A stretch of 64,000 nt of DNA from Paraburkholderia tagetis. Lineage in GTDB: Bacteria > Pseudomonadota > Gammaproteobacteria > Burkholderiales > Burkholderiaceae. The stretch lies in assembly GCF_022213065.1 (NCBI RefSeq), contig NZ_JAKLJA010000012.1, forward strand, positions 123,047 to 187,046, written 5' to 3'. Every line of letters begins with the position of its first letter. Position 1 is the stretch's first letter. The notes beneath the pieces were generated by a model. The model was not told where the DNA came from. It searched no databases and saw only the letters and a list, made by a program, of their open reading frames with translations. Made by a program: the position numbers and the translations under genes. This document shows positions 34,514-43,099 of this stretch, piece by piece.

Positions 34514-34637
34514 CTTCGAGGAGCGTTGCGACGGATTCGCGGTTTGACTGCGTGATCCGCCAGGCTCGAAGGCGCTCAATACGGTCGATTCGAGGGCTCG
34601 ATGCCGCGAACTCACCGCACTGAAAACGGCGCTCACG
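34514..34637 (+). ncRNA. S-adenosylhomocysteine (SAH) riboswitch
   Basis: The conserved core of the SAH riboswitch class is visible: CTTCGAGGAGCGTTGCGAC (34514-34532), then CCAGGCTCGAAG (34560-34571) whose CTCGAAG pairs with CTTCGAG (P1), and AACGGCGCTCAC (34625-34636) able to pair with GAGCG. It lies in the leader of ahcY, the usual gene for this class in beta-proteobacteria; SAH binding is expected to switch ahcY on. An extra GGCGCTCA at 34571-34578 duplicates the downstream strand. Confidence 0.9.
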
Positions 34638-34674
34638 TCTTTAATTTCTAGTCACTTTTAGAAAGGAGGGCGTG

Positions 34675-36093
34675 ATGAACGCCGCAGTTCCGCAGAATCA
34701 AGCCAAAGATTTCGTCGTCGCCGATATGGCACTTGCCGGCTGGGGCCGCAAGGAACTCGACATCGCCGAAACCGAAATGCCCGGTCTCGTGCAAACCCGC
34801 GAAGAATACAAGGCGCAGCAGCCGCTGAAGGGCGCGCGCATCGCCGGTTCGCTGCACATGACGATCCAGACGGGCGTTTTGATCGAAACGCTGACGGCGC
34901 TCGGCGCCGACGTGCGCTGGGCCTCGTGCAACATCTTCTCGACGCAAGATCACGCCGCCGCGGCCATCGCGCAGGGCGGCACGCCCGTGTTCGCGTTCAA
35001 AGGCGAATCGCTCGACGAATACTGGGAGTTCTCGCACCGCATCTTCGAATGGCCGAACGGCGAATTCGCCAACATGATCCTCGACGACGGCGGCGACGCC
35101 ACGTTGCTGCTGATCCTCGGTTCGAAGGCTGAAAAGGACCGCTCGGTCATCGCCAAGCCCACCAACGAAGAGGAAGTGGCGCTCTACAAGTCGATCGCCG
35201 CGCACCTCGAAGTCGATCCGCAGTGGTACTCGAAGCGCCTCTCGCAGATCCAGGGCGTGACCGAAGAAACCACGACCGGCGTGCACCGCCTGTACCAGAT
35301 GGAGAAGGAAGGCCGTCTGCCGTTCCCGGCGATCAACGTGAACGACTCGGTCACCAAGTCGAAGTTCGACAACCTGTACGGCTGCCGCGAGTCGCTCGTC
35401 GACGGCATCAAGCGCGCAACCGACGTGATGATCGCGGGCAAGATCGCGGTTGTGGCCGGCTACGGCGACGTGGGCAAGGGCTGCGCGCAATCGCTGCGCG
35501 GCCTGGGCGCCACGGTGTGGGTCACGGAAATCGATCCGATCTGCGCGCTGCAAGCGGCCATGGAAGGCTACCGCGTCGTGACGATGGAATACGCCGCCGA
35601 CAAGGCCGACATCTTCGTGACGGCCACGGGCAACTACCACGTGATCGGCCATGACCACATGAAGGCGATGCGCCACAACGCGATCGTCTGCAACATCGGC
35701 CACTTCGACTCGGAAATCGACGTTGCTTCGACGCGCCAGTACCAGTGGGACAACATCAAGCCGCAAGTCGACCACATCGTCTTCCCGGACGGCAAGCGTG
35801 TGATCCTGCTGGCCGAAGGCCGTCTCGTGAACCTCGGCTGCGCCACGGGCCACCCGTCGTTCGTGATGTCGAACTCGTTCACGAACCAGACGCTCGCGCA
35901 GATCGAACTGTTCACTCAAGGGCAGAAGTACGAGAACAAGGTGTACGTGCTGCCCAAGCACCTGGACGAGAAGGTCGCGCGCCTGCACCTCGCGCGCATC
36001 GGCGCGAACCTCTCCGTGCTGTCCGACGACCAGGCCGCGTACATCGGTGTGGACAAGAACGGTCCGTTCAAGCCGAACCACTACCGTTACTGA
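34675..36093 (+). CDS. ahcY: Adenosylhomocysteinase (SAH hydrolase)
   Basis: Hydrolyses S-adenosylhomocysteine to adenosine and homocysteine, relieving product inhibition of methyltransferases. The product has 472 residues. Signatures: RIAGSLHMTIQTGVLIETL, ASCNIFSTQDHAAAAIA, NVNDSVTKSKFDNLYGCRES, GKIAVVAGYGDVGKGCAQSL (NAD-binding, includes GDVGKG) and the C-terminal KNGPFKPNHYRY. The ATG at 34675 (after a GTG at 34672) lies 5 nt behind an AGGAGG site. It is preceded by the SAH riboswitch and followed by a holin-like gene and metF. Confidence 0.99.
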   Translation: MNAAVPQNQAKDFVVADMALAGWGRKELDIAETEMPGLVQTREEYKAQQPLKGARIAGSLHMTIQTGVLIETLTALGADVRWASCNIFSTQDHAAAAIAQGGTPVFAFKGESLDEYWEFSHRIFEWPNGEFANMILDDGGDATLLLILGSKAEKDRSVIAKPTNEEEVALYKSIAAHLEVDPQWYSKRLSQIQGVTEETTTGVHRLYQMEKEGRLPFPAINVNDSVTKSKFDNLYGCRESLVDGIKRATDVMIAGKIAVVAGYGDVGKGCAQSLRGLGATVWVTEIDPICALQAAMEGYRVVTMEYAADKADIFVTATGNYHVIGHDHMKAMRHNAIVCNIGHFDSEIDVASTRQYQWDNIKPQVDHIVFPDGKRVILLAEGRLVNLGCATGHPSFVMSNSFTNQTLAQIELFTQGQKYENKVYVLPKHLDEKVARLHLARIGANLSVLSDDQAAYIGVDKNGPFKPNHYRY

Positions 36094-36268
36094 TCCGTTA
36101 CTCGTCCGTTACTCATCGATACAACGCTGCATAACGCGACACAGCGCGGCTTAACGGTTTTAAGCCCGCTTTAAGCGACCAGCCGGATGCTGTGCAAACG
36201 CCCGTGCGCCGCGCCACTTGTGGCCGCGCACGGGCCGCACACATCACAACGACGCAAAAGGAGTTCCC

Positions 36269-36622
36269 ATGACCGTGCTGCTGACCTGGCTGATCAACGC
36301 GCTCGCGCTGCTGATCATCACCTGGCTCGTTCCGTCGATCCACGTACGCAGTTTCGGCACCGCGCTGATCATCGCGCTCGTGCTCGGCCTGATCAACGCC
36401 GTCCTGCGTCCGGTGCTCATCATCCTCACGTTGCCCGTGACCGTGCTCACGCTCGGCCTGTTCATCCTCGTGGTGAACGCGCTGTGCTTCTGGCTGGCGG
36501 CGTCGCTGCTCAAGGGCTTCGAGGTGTCGGGCTTCTGGTCGGCGTTCTTCGGCTCGATCCTCTACAGCATCGTCTCCTGGCTGCTCTCGGCGCTGATCTT
36601 CGGCAACCGCAGCCTCGGCTGA
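36269..36622 (+). CDS. Phage holin family 4-type small membrane protein
   Basis: A 117-residue protein with about four transmembrane helices (TWLINALALLIITWLVPSIH, TALIIALVLGLINAVLRPVL, LPVTVLTLGLFILVVNALCF, FWSAFFGSILYSIVSWLLSA). The LINAVLRPVL...LPVTVLTLG pattern is characteristic of the YvlD/phage-holin-like family. The function is unknown. It lies between ahcY and metF, with AGGAG before the ATG, and may be part of that transcription unit. Confidence 0.85.
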   Translation: MTVLLTWLINALALLIITWLVPSIHVRSFGTALIIALVLGLINAVLRPVLIILTLPVTVLTLGLFILVVNALCFWLAASLLKGFEVSGFWSAFFGSILYSIVSWLLSALIFGNRSLG

Positions 36623-36687
36623 CGCGCGTTTGGGCGTATGTTTCGGCCGAAGCGCGCTGCCTCGGCCGGCTTATCAGAAAACCGATC

Positions 36688-37518
36688 ATGAAACCGATCG
36701 AACTCTCATTTGAATTCTTTCCGCCGAAGACCGCGGACGGCGTCGAGAAGCTGCGCGCCACGCGCGCGCAACTGCTCACACTCAAGCCGCGCTTCGTTTC
36801 GGTGACCTTTGGCGCCGGCGGCTCGACGCAGCAAGGCACGCTCGACACCATCGTCGAAATCGCCAAGGAAGGTGTCGACGCGGCCCCGCACCTCTCGTGC
36901 ATCGGCTCGTCGAAGGACAGCCTGCGCGAGATCCTGCGCCAGTACCGCGCGCACGGCATCCGCCATATCGTGGCGCTGCGCGGCGACCTGCCTTCGGGCA
37001 TGGGCGAAGTGGGCGAGCTGCGCTATGCGTCGGAGCTCGTCGCGTTTATCCGCGAGGAAACCGGCGACGCGTTCCACATCGAAGTGGCCGGCTATCCCGA
37101 GTACCACCCGCAGTCGCGCTCGCCGCGCCACGACCTCGAAGCGTTCGCGAAGAAGGTGAAGGCGGGGGCCGACTCGGCCATCACGCAGTACTTCTTCAAC
37201 GGCGACGCGTATTTCCGCTTTGTGGAAGACGCGAAAAAGCTCGGCGTGGACGTGCCCATCGTGCCCGGCATCATGCCGATCACGAACTACACGCAGCTCA
37301 TGCGCTTTTCGGAAATGTGCGGCGCCGAAGTGCCGCGCTGGGTCGCCAAGCGCCTGGAAAGCTTCGGCGACGACCGCGAGTCGATTCGCGCGTTCGGCCT
37401 CGACGTGGTGACGGACCTGTGCCGCCGCCTCATCGAGGGCGGTGCGCCGGGTCTGCACTTCTACACGCTCAACGCGGCGGGCGCGACCAAGGCGATCTGC
37501 GAGCGGCTCGATCTGTGA
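36688..37518 (+). CDS. metF: 5,10-Methylenetetrahydrofolate reductase
   Basis: Flavoprotein that makes 5-methyl-THF for methionine synthesis. The product has 276 residues and starts MKPIELSFEFFPPKTADGVE, with the catalytic FEFFPPKT motif, VSVTFGAGGSTQQGT, HIVALRGDLPSGMGEVGELR, DSAITQYFFNGDAYFRFVED and PGIMPITN. It follows ahcY and the small membrane gene in the methyl-cycle cluster and ends at a terminator. Confidence 0.98.
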   Translation: MKPIELSFEFFPPKTADGVEKLRATRAQLLTLKPRFVSVTFGAGGSTQQGTLDTIVEIAKEGVDAAPHLSCIGSSKDSLREILRQYRAHGIRHIVALRGDLPSGMGEVGELRYASELVAFIREETGDAFHIEVAGYPEYHPQSRSPRHDLEAFAKKVKAGADSAITQYFFNGDAYFRFVEDAKKLGVDVPIVPGIMPITNYTQLMRFSEMCGAEVPRWVAKRLESFGDDRESIRAFGLDVVTDLCRRLIEGGAPGLHFYTLNAAGATKAICERLDL

Positions 37519-37571
37519 GCGCCTGAGCTTCGCTTGACTCCTGGCCGGCCGCCTTCGTGCCCGGCCGTGCA

Positions 37572-37611
37572 AACCGCGCGGTTCCCTTCGGAAGGGGCCG
37601 CGCGGTTTTTT
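37572..37611 (+). terminator. Rho-independent terminator after metF
   Basis: A perfect 10-bp outer stem (AACCGCGCGG / CCGCGCGGTT) with an inner CCCTTC/GAAGGG stem, followed by TTTTT. It is a strong terminator on the plus strand. Confidence 0.92.
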
Positions 37612-37699
37612 ATTTGCACGGACTTTTTCGATTGTCTTTTCGGATGGTCTTTTGCGACTGCTGCCTATGATCTGCGTCAACTGACGCCGATGAGACGGT

Positions 37700-37727
37700 G
37701 CCGATAATCAACGGTTTTTTTATCGGC
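37700..37727 (+). promoter_or_regulatory. Perfect inverted repeat upstream of the GT41 gene
   Basis: GCCGATAA (37700-37707) and TTATCGGC (37720-37727) form an exact 8-bp inverted repeat with a T-rich 12-nt centre. It lies in the leader about 57 bp before the likely start. It could be an operator or a leader hairpin. GCCGATAA also equals the sigma-28 -10 box, but no -35 is present at the right distance. Confidence 0.45.
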
Positions 37728-37784
37728 GTGATCGCGCAACGGCATGCGTCTTGCGCGGCAACCCTTATGCAGCAAGCCCTGCGC

Positions 37785-40046
37785 ATGACGAATTCCACTC
37801 CTGAAAGCACGTTACAAGCCGGCACGTTCGCCGATGCCGTCGCCGCGTGGCGAGCCGGCGCGCTCGACGAGGCGCGCGCGCGGTGTGCGCGGCTGATCGC
37901 AGCCAATGCCCAGCACGCCGATGCGTTGCATCTGGCCGGCATCCTCGAAACGGCGCACGACCGGCTGGCGGCGCGCGCGCTGATCGAGCGGGCGCTCGCG
38001 CTGCGCGAGGACCCCAACTTCCTCGTGAGCCTCGGCCTCACCTATGACGCGGCTAGCGAAACGCAGGGCGCGTTCGCGGCGCTCGAGCGCGCGCTCGCCA
38101 TCAACCCCGATTTTTCGATCGCGCTGAACAACCTCGCGAACCTGTACGCGGGCCAGGGCGACTTCCCGCGCGCGCTGGCCGCATTCGAGCGTGCACTGGC
38201 GCTCACGCCCGAGTATGCGAGCGCGCATTACAACTACGGCAGCGCACTGCTCGCCAGTGGCGACGCGGCACGCGCGGAGGCGCCGCTGCGCCGCGCCGTG
38301 GCGCTCGACGCGGGGTCCGTGAACGCCTGGAACAATCTCGCGAACGTTCTGATCGCGTTGCAGCGCACGGGCGAGGCGCAAGCAGTGCTCGAGCACGCCC
38401 GCACGCTCGCGCCCGAGTCCGCCAACGTGCTCACGAATCTCGGTTGCCTGCTGCGCGCCAGCGGCCGCCACGCCGAGGCGCAAGCGGCATTGGAGCGCGC
38501 GCTTGCGCTCGCGCCGCACGACGCATCGACGTGGAATAACCTGGGCAACGTGCTGGTGGACCTCTTTCGCATCGACGAGGCGCGCGCCTGCTTCACGCGC
38601 GCGCTCGAACTGAGGCCGGGCTTCGCCAATGCCGCGAGCAATCTGGGCAACGCCCACAAGCACGCGGGCGATATCGAGCAGGCGCTCGCCTGCTATCGTG
38701 ATGCGCTCGCGTGCGAGCGCGGCAGCATCGGCGCGCACAGCAACTACGTCTACGCGCTGATGTTCGCGACTGAGGACGGCCACACGATCCGCGCCGCCGC
38801 CGAACAACTCTCCATGCAGCACGAAGCGGCTTTGCTCGCGCAGCCCGTTGCACATGCAAACATGCCCGATGCGCAACGGCGGCTGCGCATCGGCTATGTC
38901 TCGCCGGACTTTCGCAACCACTGCCAGATGCTGTTCACGACGCCGCTGTTCCGGCATCACGATCGCGCGGCATTCGAGATCGTCTGCTATTCGAGCGTCG
39001 CGCAGCCGGACGAAGTGACGGCGCGCCTCGCCTCCCATGCCGACCTCTGGCGCGACGTGCGCGAATTCGACGACGCGCGGCTCGCGCAGCAGATCCGCGA
39101 CGATCGCATCGACATTCTCGTGGACCTGACCATGCATATGGACGGCGCGCGCCGTCTCGTGTTCGCGCGGCGGCCCGCGCCGGTGCAGGTGGCGTGGCTC
39201 GCTTACCCGGGCACCACGGGCAGCGCGGCCATCGGCTGGCGGCTCACCGATCCGTGGCTCGACCCGCTCGACTCGCTCGACCAACTCGACCAACTCGACC
39301 CGTCGGGGGCGTCCGGTACGTCGGGCGCGCCAGGCGTGGACGATCAGTACACCGAGCGGTCGCTGCGCCTGCCCGACACGTTCTGGTGCTATGACGCGCT
39401 CGCGCCCGGCCTCGAGGTCAATGGGCTGCCGGCGCTGGCCGCGGGACACGACGGCCAGATCACGTTCGGCTGCCTGAACAACCCTTGCAAGCTCACCGAT
39501 GCCACGCTCGCGCTCTGGTCCGGCGTATTCGCCGCGCTGCCCACGGCGCGACTCGTGCTGATGGCGCCTCCGGGCGCGGCGCGCGAGCGGCTCGCGGCGC
39601 GCCTGGCGGCCCATGGCGTCGATGCGGCGCGCGTGCGCTTCGTGGGTTTTCAGGCGCGCGAGGACTATCTGCGCACCTGGGCGCAAATCGACATCGCACT
39701 CGACACGTTTCCCTACAACGGCCATACAACGAGCCTCGATGCGTTCTGGATGGGCGTACCCGTGCCGACGCGCGTGGGCCGCTCGGCGGCGAGCCGCGCG
39801 GGCCTGTCGCTGCTCGCCAACCTGGGGCTCGCGGAGCTGGCCGCGCCCGACGATGCCGCGTATGTCGAACTCGTGGTGTCGCTCGCGCGCGATCCGGCGC
39901 GCCTCGCTGCGCTGCGCGCGGGCCTGCGCACGCGCATGGCGGCTTCGCCGCTTATGGACGGCGAGCGTTTTGCGCGCAACATGGAAGCCGCTTTCCGCCT
40001 CATGTGGCGCGACTGGTGCGCTCGCGCACGGCCGGTGAGCGGTTGA
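37785..40046 (+). CDS. TPR-repeat glycosyltransferase of family GT41 (OGT/SPINDLY type)
   Basis: A 753-residue protein. Residues ~5-330 hold about eight TPR units (for example NPDFSIALNNLANLYAGQGD). Residues ~340-750 form a GT41 catalytic region with the OGT signatures intact: RIGYVSPDFRNH (His379), DILVDLTMHMDGARRLVFAR, VAWLAYPGTTG, FGCLNNPCKLTD (Lys569) and LDTFPYNGHTTSLDAFWMG (HTT, 647-649). Human OGT transfers GlcNAc from UDP-GlcNAc to Ser/Thr; bacterial homologues act on surface proteins or flagellin. A short LDSLDQLDQLD insertion lies near residue 505. The start is not certain (ATG 37767 and GTG 37698 are in frame). The metF terminator precedes it, so it is probably its own unit. Confidence 0.85.
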   Translation: MTNSTPESTLQAGTFADAVAAWRAGALDEARARCARLIAANAQHADALHLAGILETAHDRLAARALIERALALREDPNFLVSLGLTYDAASETQGAFAALERALAINPDFSIALNNLANLYAGQGDFPRALAAFERALALTPEYASAHYNYGSALLASGDAARAEAPLRRAVALDAGSVNAWNNLANVLIALQRTGEAQAVLEHARTLAPESANVLTNLGCLLRASGRHAEAQAALERALALAPHDASTWNNLGNVLVDLFRIDEARACFTRALELRPGFANAASNLGNAHKHAGDIEQALACYRDALACERGSIGAHSNYVYALMFATEDGHTIRAAAEQLSMQHEAALLAQPVAHANMPDAQRRLRIGYVSPDFRNHCQMLFTTPLFRHHDRAAFEIVCYSSVAQPDEVTARLASHADLWRDVREFDDARLAQQIRDDRIDILVDLTMHMDGARRLVFARRPAPVQVAWLAYPGTTGSAAIGWRLTDPWLDPLDSLDQLDQLDPSGASGTSGAPGVDDQYTERSLRLPDTFWCYDALAPGLEVNGLPALAAGHDGQITFGCLNNPCKLTDATLALWSGVFAALPTARLVLMAPPGAARERLAARLAAHGVDAARVRFVGFQAREDYLRTWAQIDIALDTFPYNGHTTSLDAFWMGVPVPTRVGRSAASRAGLSLLANLGLAELAAPDDAAYVELVVSLARDPARLAALRAGLRTRMAASPLMDGERFARNMEAAFRLMWRDWCARARPVSG

Positions 40047-40185
40047 CGCCGGATGCCCGGCAAACTGCAAGCGAAATAACGGCGCGGTATCGTGCGTTGG
40101 CGGAGACACGAAAATCGGCCGGGAAGCCGCTCGCAGCAAGCCTGTCAATCGGCATTTCCCGCGCGCAATGGTCATTTTGGCCAGC

Positions 40186-40215
40186 TTGTGAGCGCGGGCA
40201 GTGCTCTTGTAAGAT
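40186..40215 (+). promoter_or_regulatory. Putative sigma-70 promoter of dppA
   Basis: TTGTGA (40186-40191), 18-nt spacer, TAAGAT (40210-40215), 45 bp upstream of the dppA ATG. Fair matches to -35 and -10 with acceptable spacing. Confidence 0.5.
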
Positions 40216-40259
40216 CGCGCTACGCTGGCTCACGAGGCCGGTACTGAACTGGAGGAAAC

Positions 40260-41894
40260 ATGAACGAAAACAAACTGTTGCGTGCTGCACGACTGACATC
40301 CCTCGTGGCGCTCGCAGCGGCATCGATTGCAGGAGCCCCCCTCGCGCACGCCGCGGGCAGCATCCCGAACAAGACGCTCGTCTACTGCTCGGAAGGCAGC
40401 CCCGCCGGCTTCGATCCGGCGCAATACACGACCGGCACCGACTTCACCGCGAACACGTTCACCGTCTACAACCGCCTCGTCGAGTTCGAGCGCGGCGGCA
40501 CCAAGGTCGAACCGGGTCTCGCGCAATCGTGGGACGTTTCCCCCGACGGCAAGACCTACACGTTCCATCTGCGCCATGGCGTGAAGTTCCAGACCACGTC
40601 GTTCTTCAAGCCCACGCGCGAGTTCAACGCCGACGACGTCGTGTTCTCGTTCGACCGCATGCTCAATCCGAACAATGCGTTCCGCAAGGCGTACCCGGTG
40701 TCGTTCCCGTACTTCACCGACATGGGCCTCGACAAGCTGATCGCGAAGGTCGAAAAGGTCGATCCGTACACGGTGAAGTTCACGCTCAACGAGCCGAACG
40801 CACCGTTCATCCAGAACATGGCGATGGAATTCGCCTCGATTCTCTCGGCTGAATACGCCGATCAACTGATGAAGGCCGGCAAGGCCGCCGACATCAACCA
40901 GTATCCGGTCGGCACGGGTCCGTTCATCTTCAAGAGCTACACGAAGGACGCGACCATCCGTTTCGATGGCAATCCTGATTATTGGAAGCCGGGCGCGGTG
41001 AAGCTCTCGAAGCTGATCTTCTCGATCACGCCCGACGCGAGCGTGCGCGTGCAGAAACTCAAGCGCGACGAATGCCAGGTGATGAGCTATCCGCGTCCCG
41101 CCGACATCGCGCCGCTGAAGGCCGATTCGAACATCGCGATGCCTTCGCAGCCGGGCTTCAATTTGGGCTACCTGTCGTACAACGTCACGCACAAGCCGCT
41201 CGACAATGTGGACGTGCGCCACGCGCTCGACATGGCGATCAACAAGAAGGCGATTATCGACTCGGTGTACCAGGGCGCGGGCCAGGCAGCGACCAACCCG
41301 ATGCCGCCCACGCAATGGTCCTACGACAAGAGCCTGAAGGCGAACGCGTATGACACCGCGAAGGCGAAGGCGCTGCTCGCGAAGGCGGGTCAGGCGAACG
41401 GCTTCGAGATCACGCTCTGGGCCATGCCGGTGCAGCGCGCCTACAACCCGAACGCACGCCTGATGGCCGAAATGATCCAGGCCGACTGGGCCAAGATCGG
41501 CGTGAAGGCGAAGATCGTCACTTACGAGTGGGGCGAGTACATCAAGCGCGCGCACGCGGGCGAGGACGACTCCATGCTGATCGGCTGGACGGGCGACAAC
41601 GGCGACCCCGACAACTGGCTCGGCACGCTGCTCGGCTGCGAGGCCGTGAACGGCAACAACTTCGGCAAGTGGTGCTACAAGCCGTTCGACGAACTGGTCC
41701 AGAAGGGCCGCCAGACCCCCGAGCAGGCGCAGCGCACGAAGTTCTACACGCAGGCGCAGCAGATCTTCGCGCAGCAACTGCCGTTCTCGCCGATCGCCCA
41801 CTCGACCGTCTATCAGCCGGTCAGCAAGAAGGTGACCGACATGCGCATCGAGCCGCTCGGCTACGCGCGCTTCGACGGCGTCGGCATGCAGTAA
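40260..41894 (+). CDS. dppA: Periplasmic dipeptide-binding protein DppA
   Basis: The substrate-binding protein of the dipeptide ABC importer, also used for haem and chemotaxis signals in some species. The product has 544 residues, with a signal peptide (RAARLTSLVALAAASIAGAP, cleavage AHA/AG), the SBP family-5 pattern TLVYCSEGSPAGFDPAQYTT and YNRLVEFERGGTKVEPGLAQ, and the C-terminal region with DNWLGTLLGC. GGAGG is present before the ATG. It is first in dppABCDF. Confidence 0.95.
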   Translation: MNENKLLRAARLTSLVALAAASIAGAPLAHAAGSIPNKTLVYCSEGSPAGFDPAQYTTGTDFTANTFTVYNRLVEFERGGTKVEPGLAQSWDVSPDGKTYTFHLRHGVKFQTTSFFKPTREFNADDVVFSFDRMLNPNNAFRKAYPVSFPYFTDMGLDKLIAKVEKVDPYTVKFTLNEPNAPFIQNMAMEFASILSAEYADQLMKAGKAADINQYPVGTGPFIFKSYTKDATIRFDGNPDYWKPGAVKLSKLIFSITPDASVRVQKLKRDECQVMSYPRPADIAPLKADSNIAMPSQPGFNLGYLSYNVTHKPLDNVDVRHALDMAINKKAIIDSVYQGAGQAATNPMPPTQWSYDKSLKANAYDTAKAKALLAKAGQANGFEITLWAMPVQRAYNPNARLMAEMIQADWAKIGVKAKIVTYEWGEYIKRAHAGEDDSMLIGWTGDNGDPDNWLGTLLGCEAVNGNNFGKWCYKPFDELVQKGRQTPEQAQRTKFYTQAQQIFAQQLPFSPIAHSTVYQPVSKKVTDMRIEPLGYARFDGVGMQ

Positions 41895-41964
41895 AGGCGC
41901 TCGCGTAGCGTTTCACTCACTTTCGCTCAGTCAACACCTAAACGGAAAACTGTCGAAATAAGGT

Positions 41965-41997
41965 CCGGCGACCGGGGTCACGAGCCCCTGTCGCCGG
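41965..41997 (+). promoter_or_regulatory. Intercistronic hairpin between dppA and dppB
   Basis: An 8-bp stem CCGGCGAC / GTCGCCGG with an inner GGGGT-type stem, and no T run beyond TT. Such structures commonly stabilise the 5' cistron of binding-protein operons and could explain higher DppA than permease levels. Confidence 0.6.
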
Positions 41998-42032
41998 TTG
42001 CGTTTCATTCAAGGCTTTGGGGGAACAACCAC

Positions 42033-43046
42033 ATGTTCCGCTTCGTATTGCGCCGCATCGGCATGGTGATACCGACATTCATCGGTATCACGCTGCTTGC
42101 GTTCGCGCTCATCCACCTGATTCCGGGCGACCCCATCGAAGTGATGATGGGCGAGCGCGGCGTCGATCCTCAAATGCACGCCGAGGCCATGCACCGCCTC
42201 GGGCTCGACGAGCCGCTGCCGTTGCAGTACGTGCACTACGTCTGGCACGCGCTGCACGGCAACCTCGGCACCTCGATCATCACCAACACGAGCGTGATGG
42301 GCGAGTTCCTCGCGCGCTTTCCCGCCACCATCGAGCTCTCGTTCTGCGCGCTCATGTTCGCGCTCATCGTGGGCCTGCCCGCCGGCGTGTTCGCGGCCTT
42401 GCGGCGCGGCACCGTCGTCGATCACGGCGTGATGGGCACCGCGCTCACCGGCTACTCGATGCCGATCTTCTGGTGGGGGCTCATCCTCATCATGGTGTTC
42501 TCGTCGAAGCTCGGCTGGACGCCGGTGTCGGGGCGCATCGCCGTGGAGTTCGATATTCCGCACGTCACGGGCTTCATGCTGATCGATTCGCTGCTGCCCG
42601 GCACCGACGAGGGCGCGTTCCGCTCGGTGCTCTCGCATCTGATCCTGCCCGCCATCGTGCTCGGCACGATTCCGCTTGCCGTGGTCGCGCGCATGACGCG
42701 CTCGTCCATGCTCGAAGTGCTGCGTGAGGATTACATTCGCACCGCGCGCGCCAAGGGCCTCTCGCCTGTGCGCGTGATTGTCGTGCATGCGCTGCGCAAC
42801 GCGCTCATTCCCGTGGTGACCGTGATCGGCCTGCAGGTCGGCACGCTGCTGGCGGGCGCCGTGCTCACCGAGACGCTGTTCTCGTGGCCCGGCATCGGCA
42901 AATGGCTGATCGACGCGATCAGCCGCCGCGACTATCCGGTAGTGCAGGGCGGCATTCTCATGATCGCGACACTCGTGATCGTCGTGAACCTGTTCGTCGA
43001 TCTGCTGTACGGCGTGCTCAATCCGCGCATTCGACATACGAGGTAA
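42033..43046 (+). CDS. dppB: Dipeptide ABC transporter permease DppB
   Basis: Inner-membrane permease, 337 residues. The hydrophobic N-terminus (MFRFVLRRIGMVIPTFIGIT) and the EAA loop (REDYIRTARAKGLSPVRVIV) that contacts the ATPases are visible, together with six hydrophobic segments typical of the OppB/DppB class. It follows dppA after the hairpin. Confidence 0.96.
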   Translation: MFRFVLRRIGMVIPTFIGITLLAFALIHLIPGDPIEVMMGERGVDPQMHAEAMHRLGLDEPLPLQYVHYVWHALHGNLGTSIITNTSVMGEFLARFPATIELSFCALMFALIVGLPAGVFAALRRGTVVDHGVMGTALTGYSMPIFWWGLILIMVFSSKLGWTPVSGRIAVEFDIPHVTGFMLIDSLLPGTDEGAFRSVLSHLILPAIVLGTIPLAVVARMTRSSMLEVLREDYIRTARAKGLSPVRVIVVHALRNALIPVVTVIGLQVGTLLAGAVLTETLFSWPGIGKWLIDAISRRDYPVVQGGILMIATLVIVVNLFVDLLYGVLNPRIRHTR

Positions 43047-43099
43047 TCACGCCATGACGATGCAAACCCGCAATACACCCAGCGATTCGTGGAGGCATG

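Noticed and set aside
34226..34636. Minus-strand open frame over the SAH riboswitch and promoter
   Set aside because: It overlaps the end of the GT2 gene and a recognisable regulatory RNA on the other strand.
37700..37707. GCCGATAA as a sigma-28 -10 box for the GT41 gene
   Set aside because: No -35 (TAAAGTTT-like) at 11-12 bp upstream; it is better explained as one arm of an inverted repeat.
37812..40175. Minus-strand open frame across the GT41 gene
   Set aside because: Shadow of the TPR/GT41 gene; Arg-rich, with no domain of its own.
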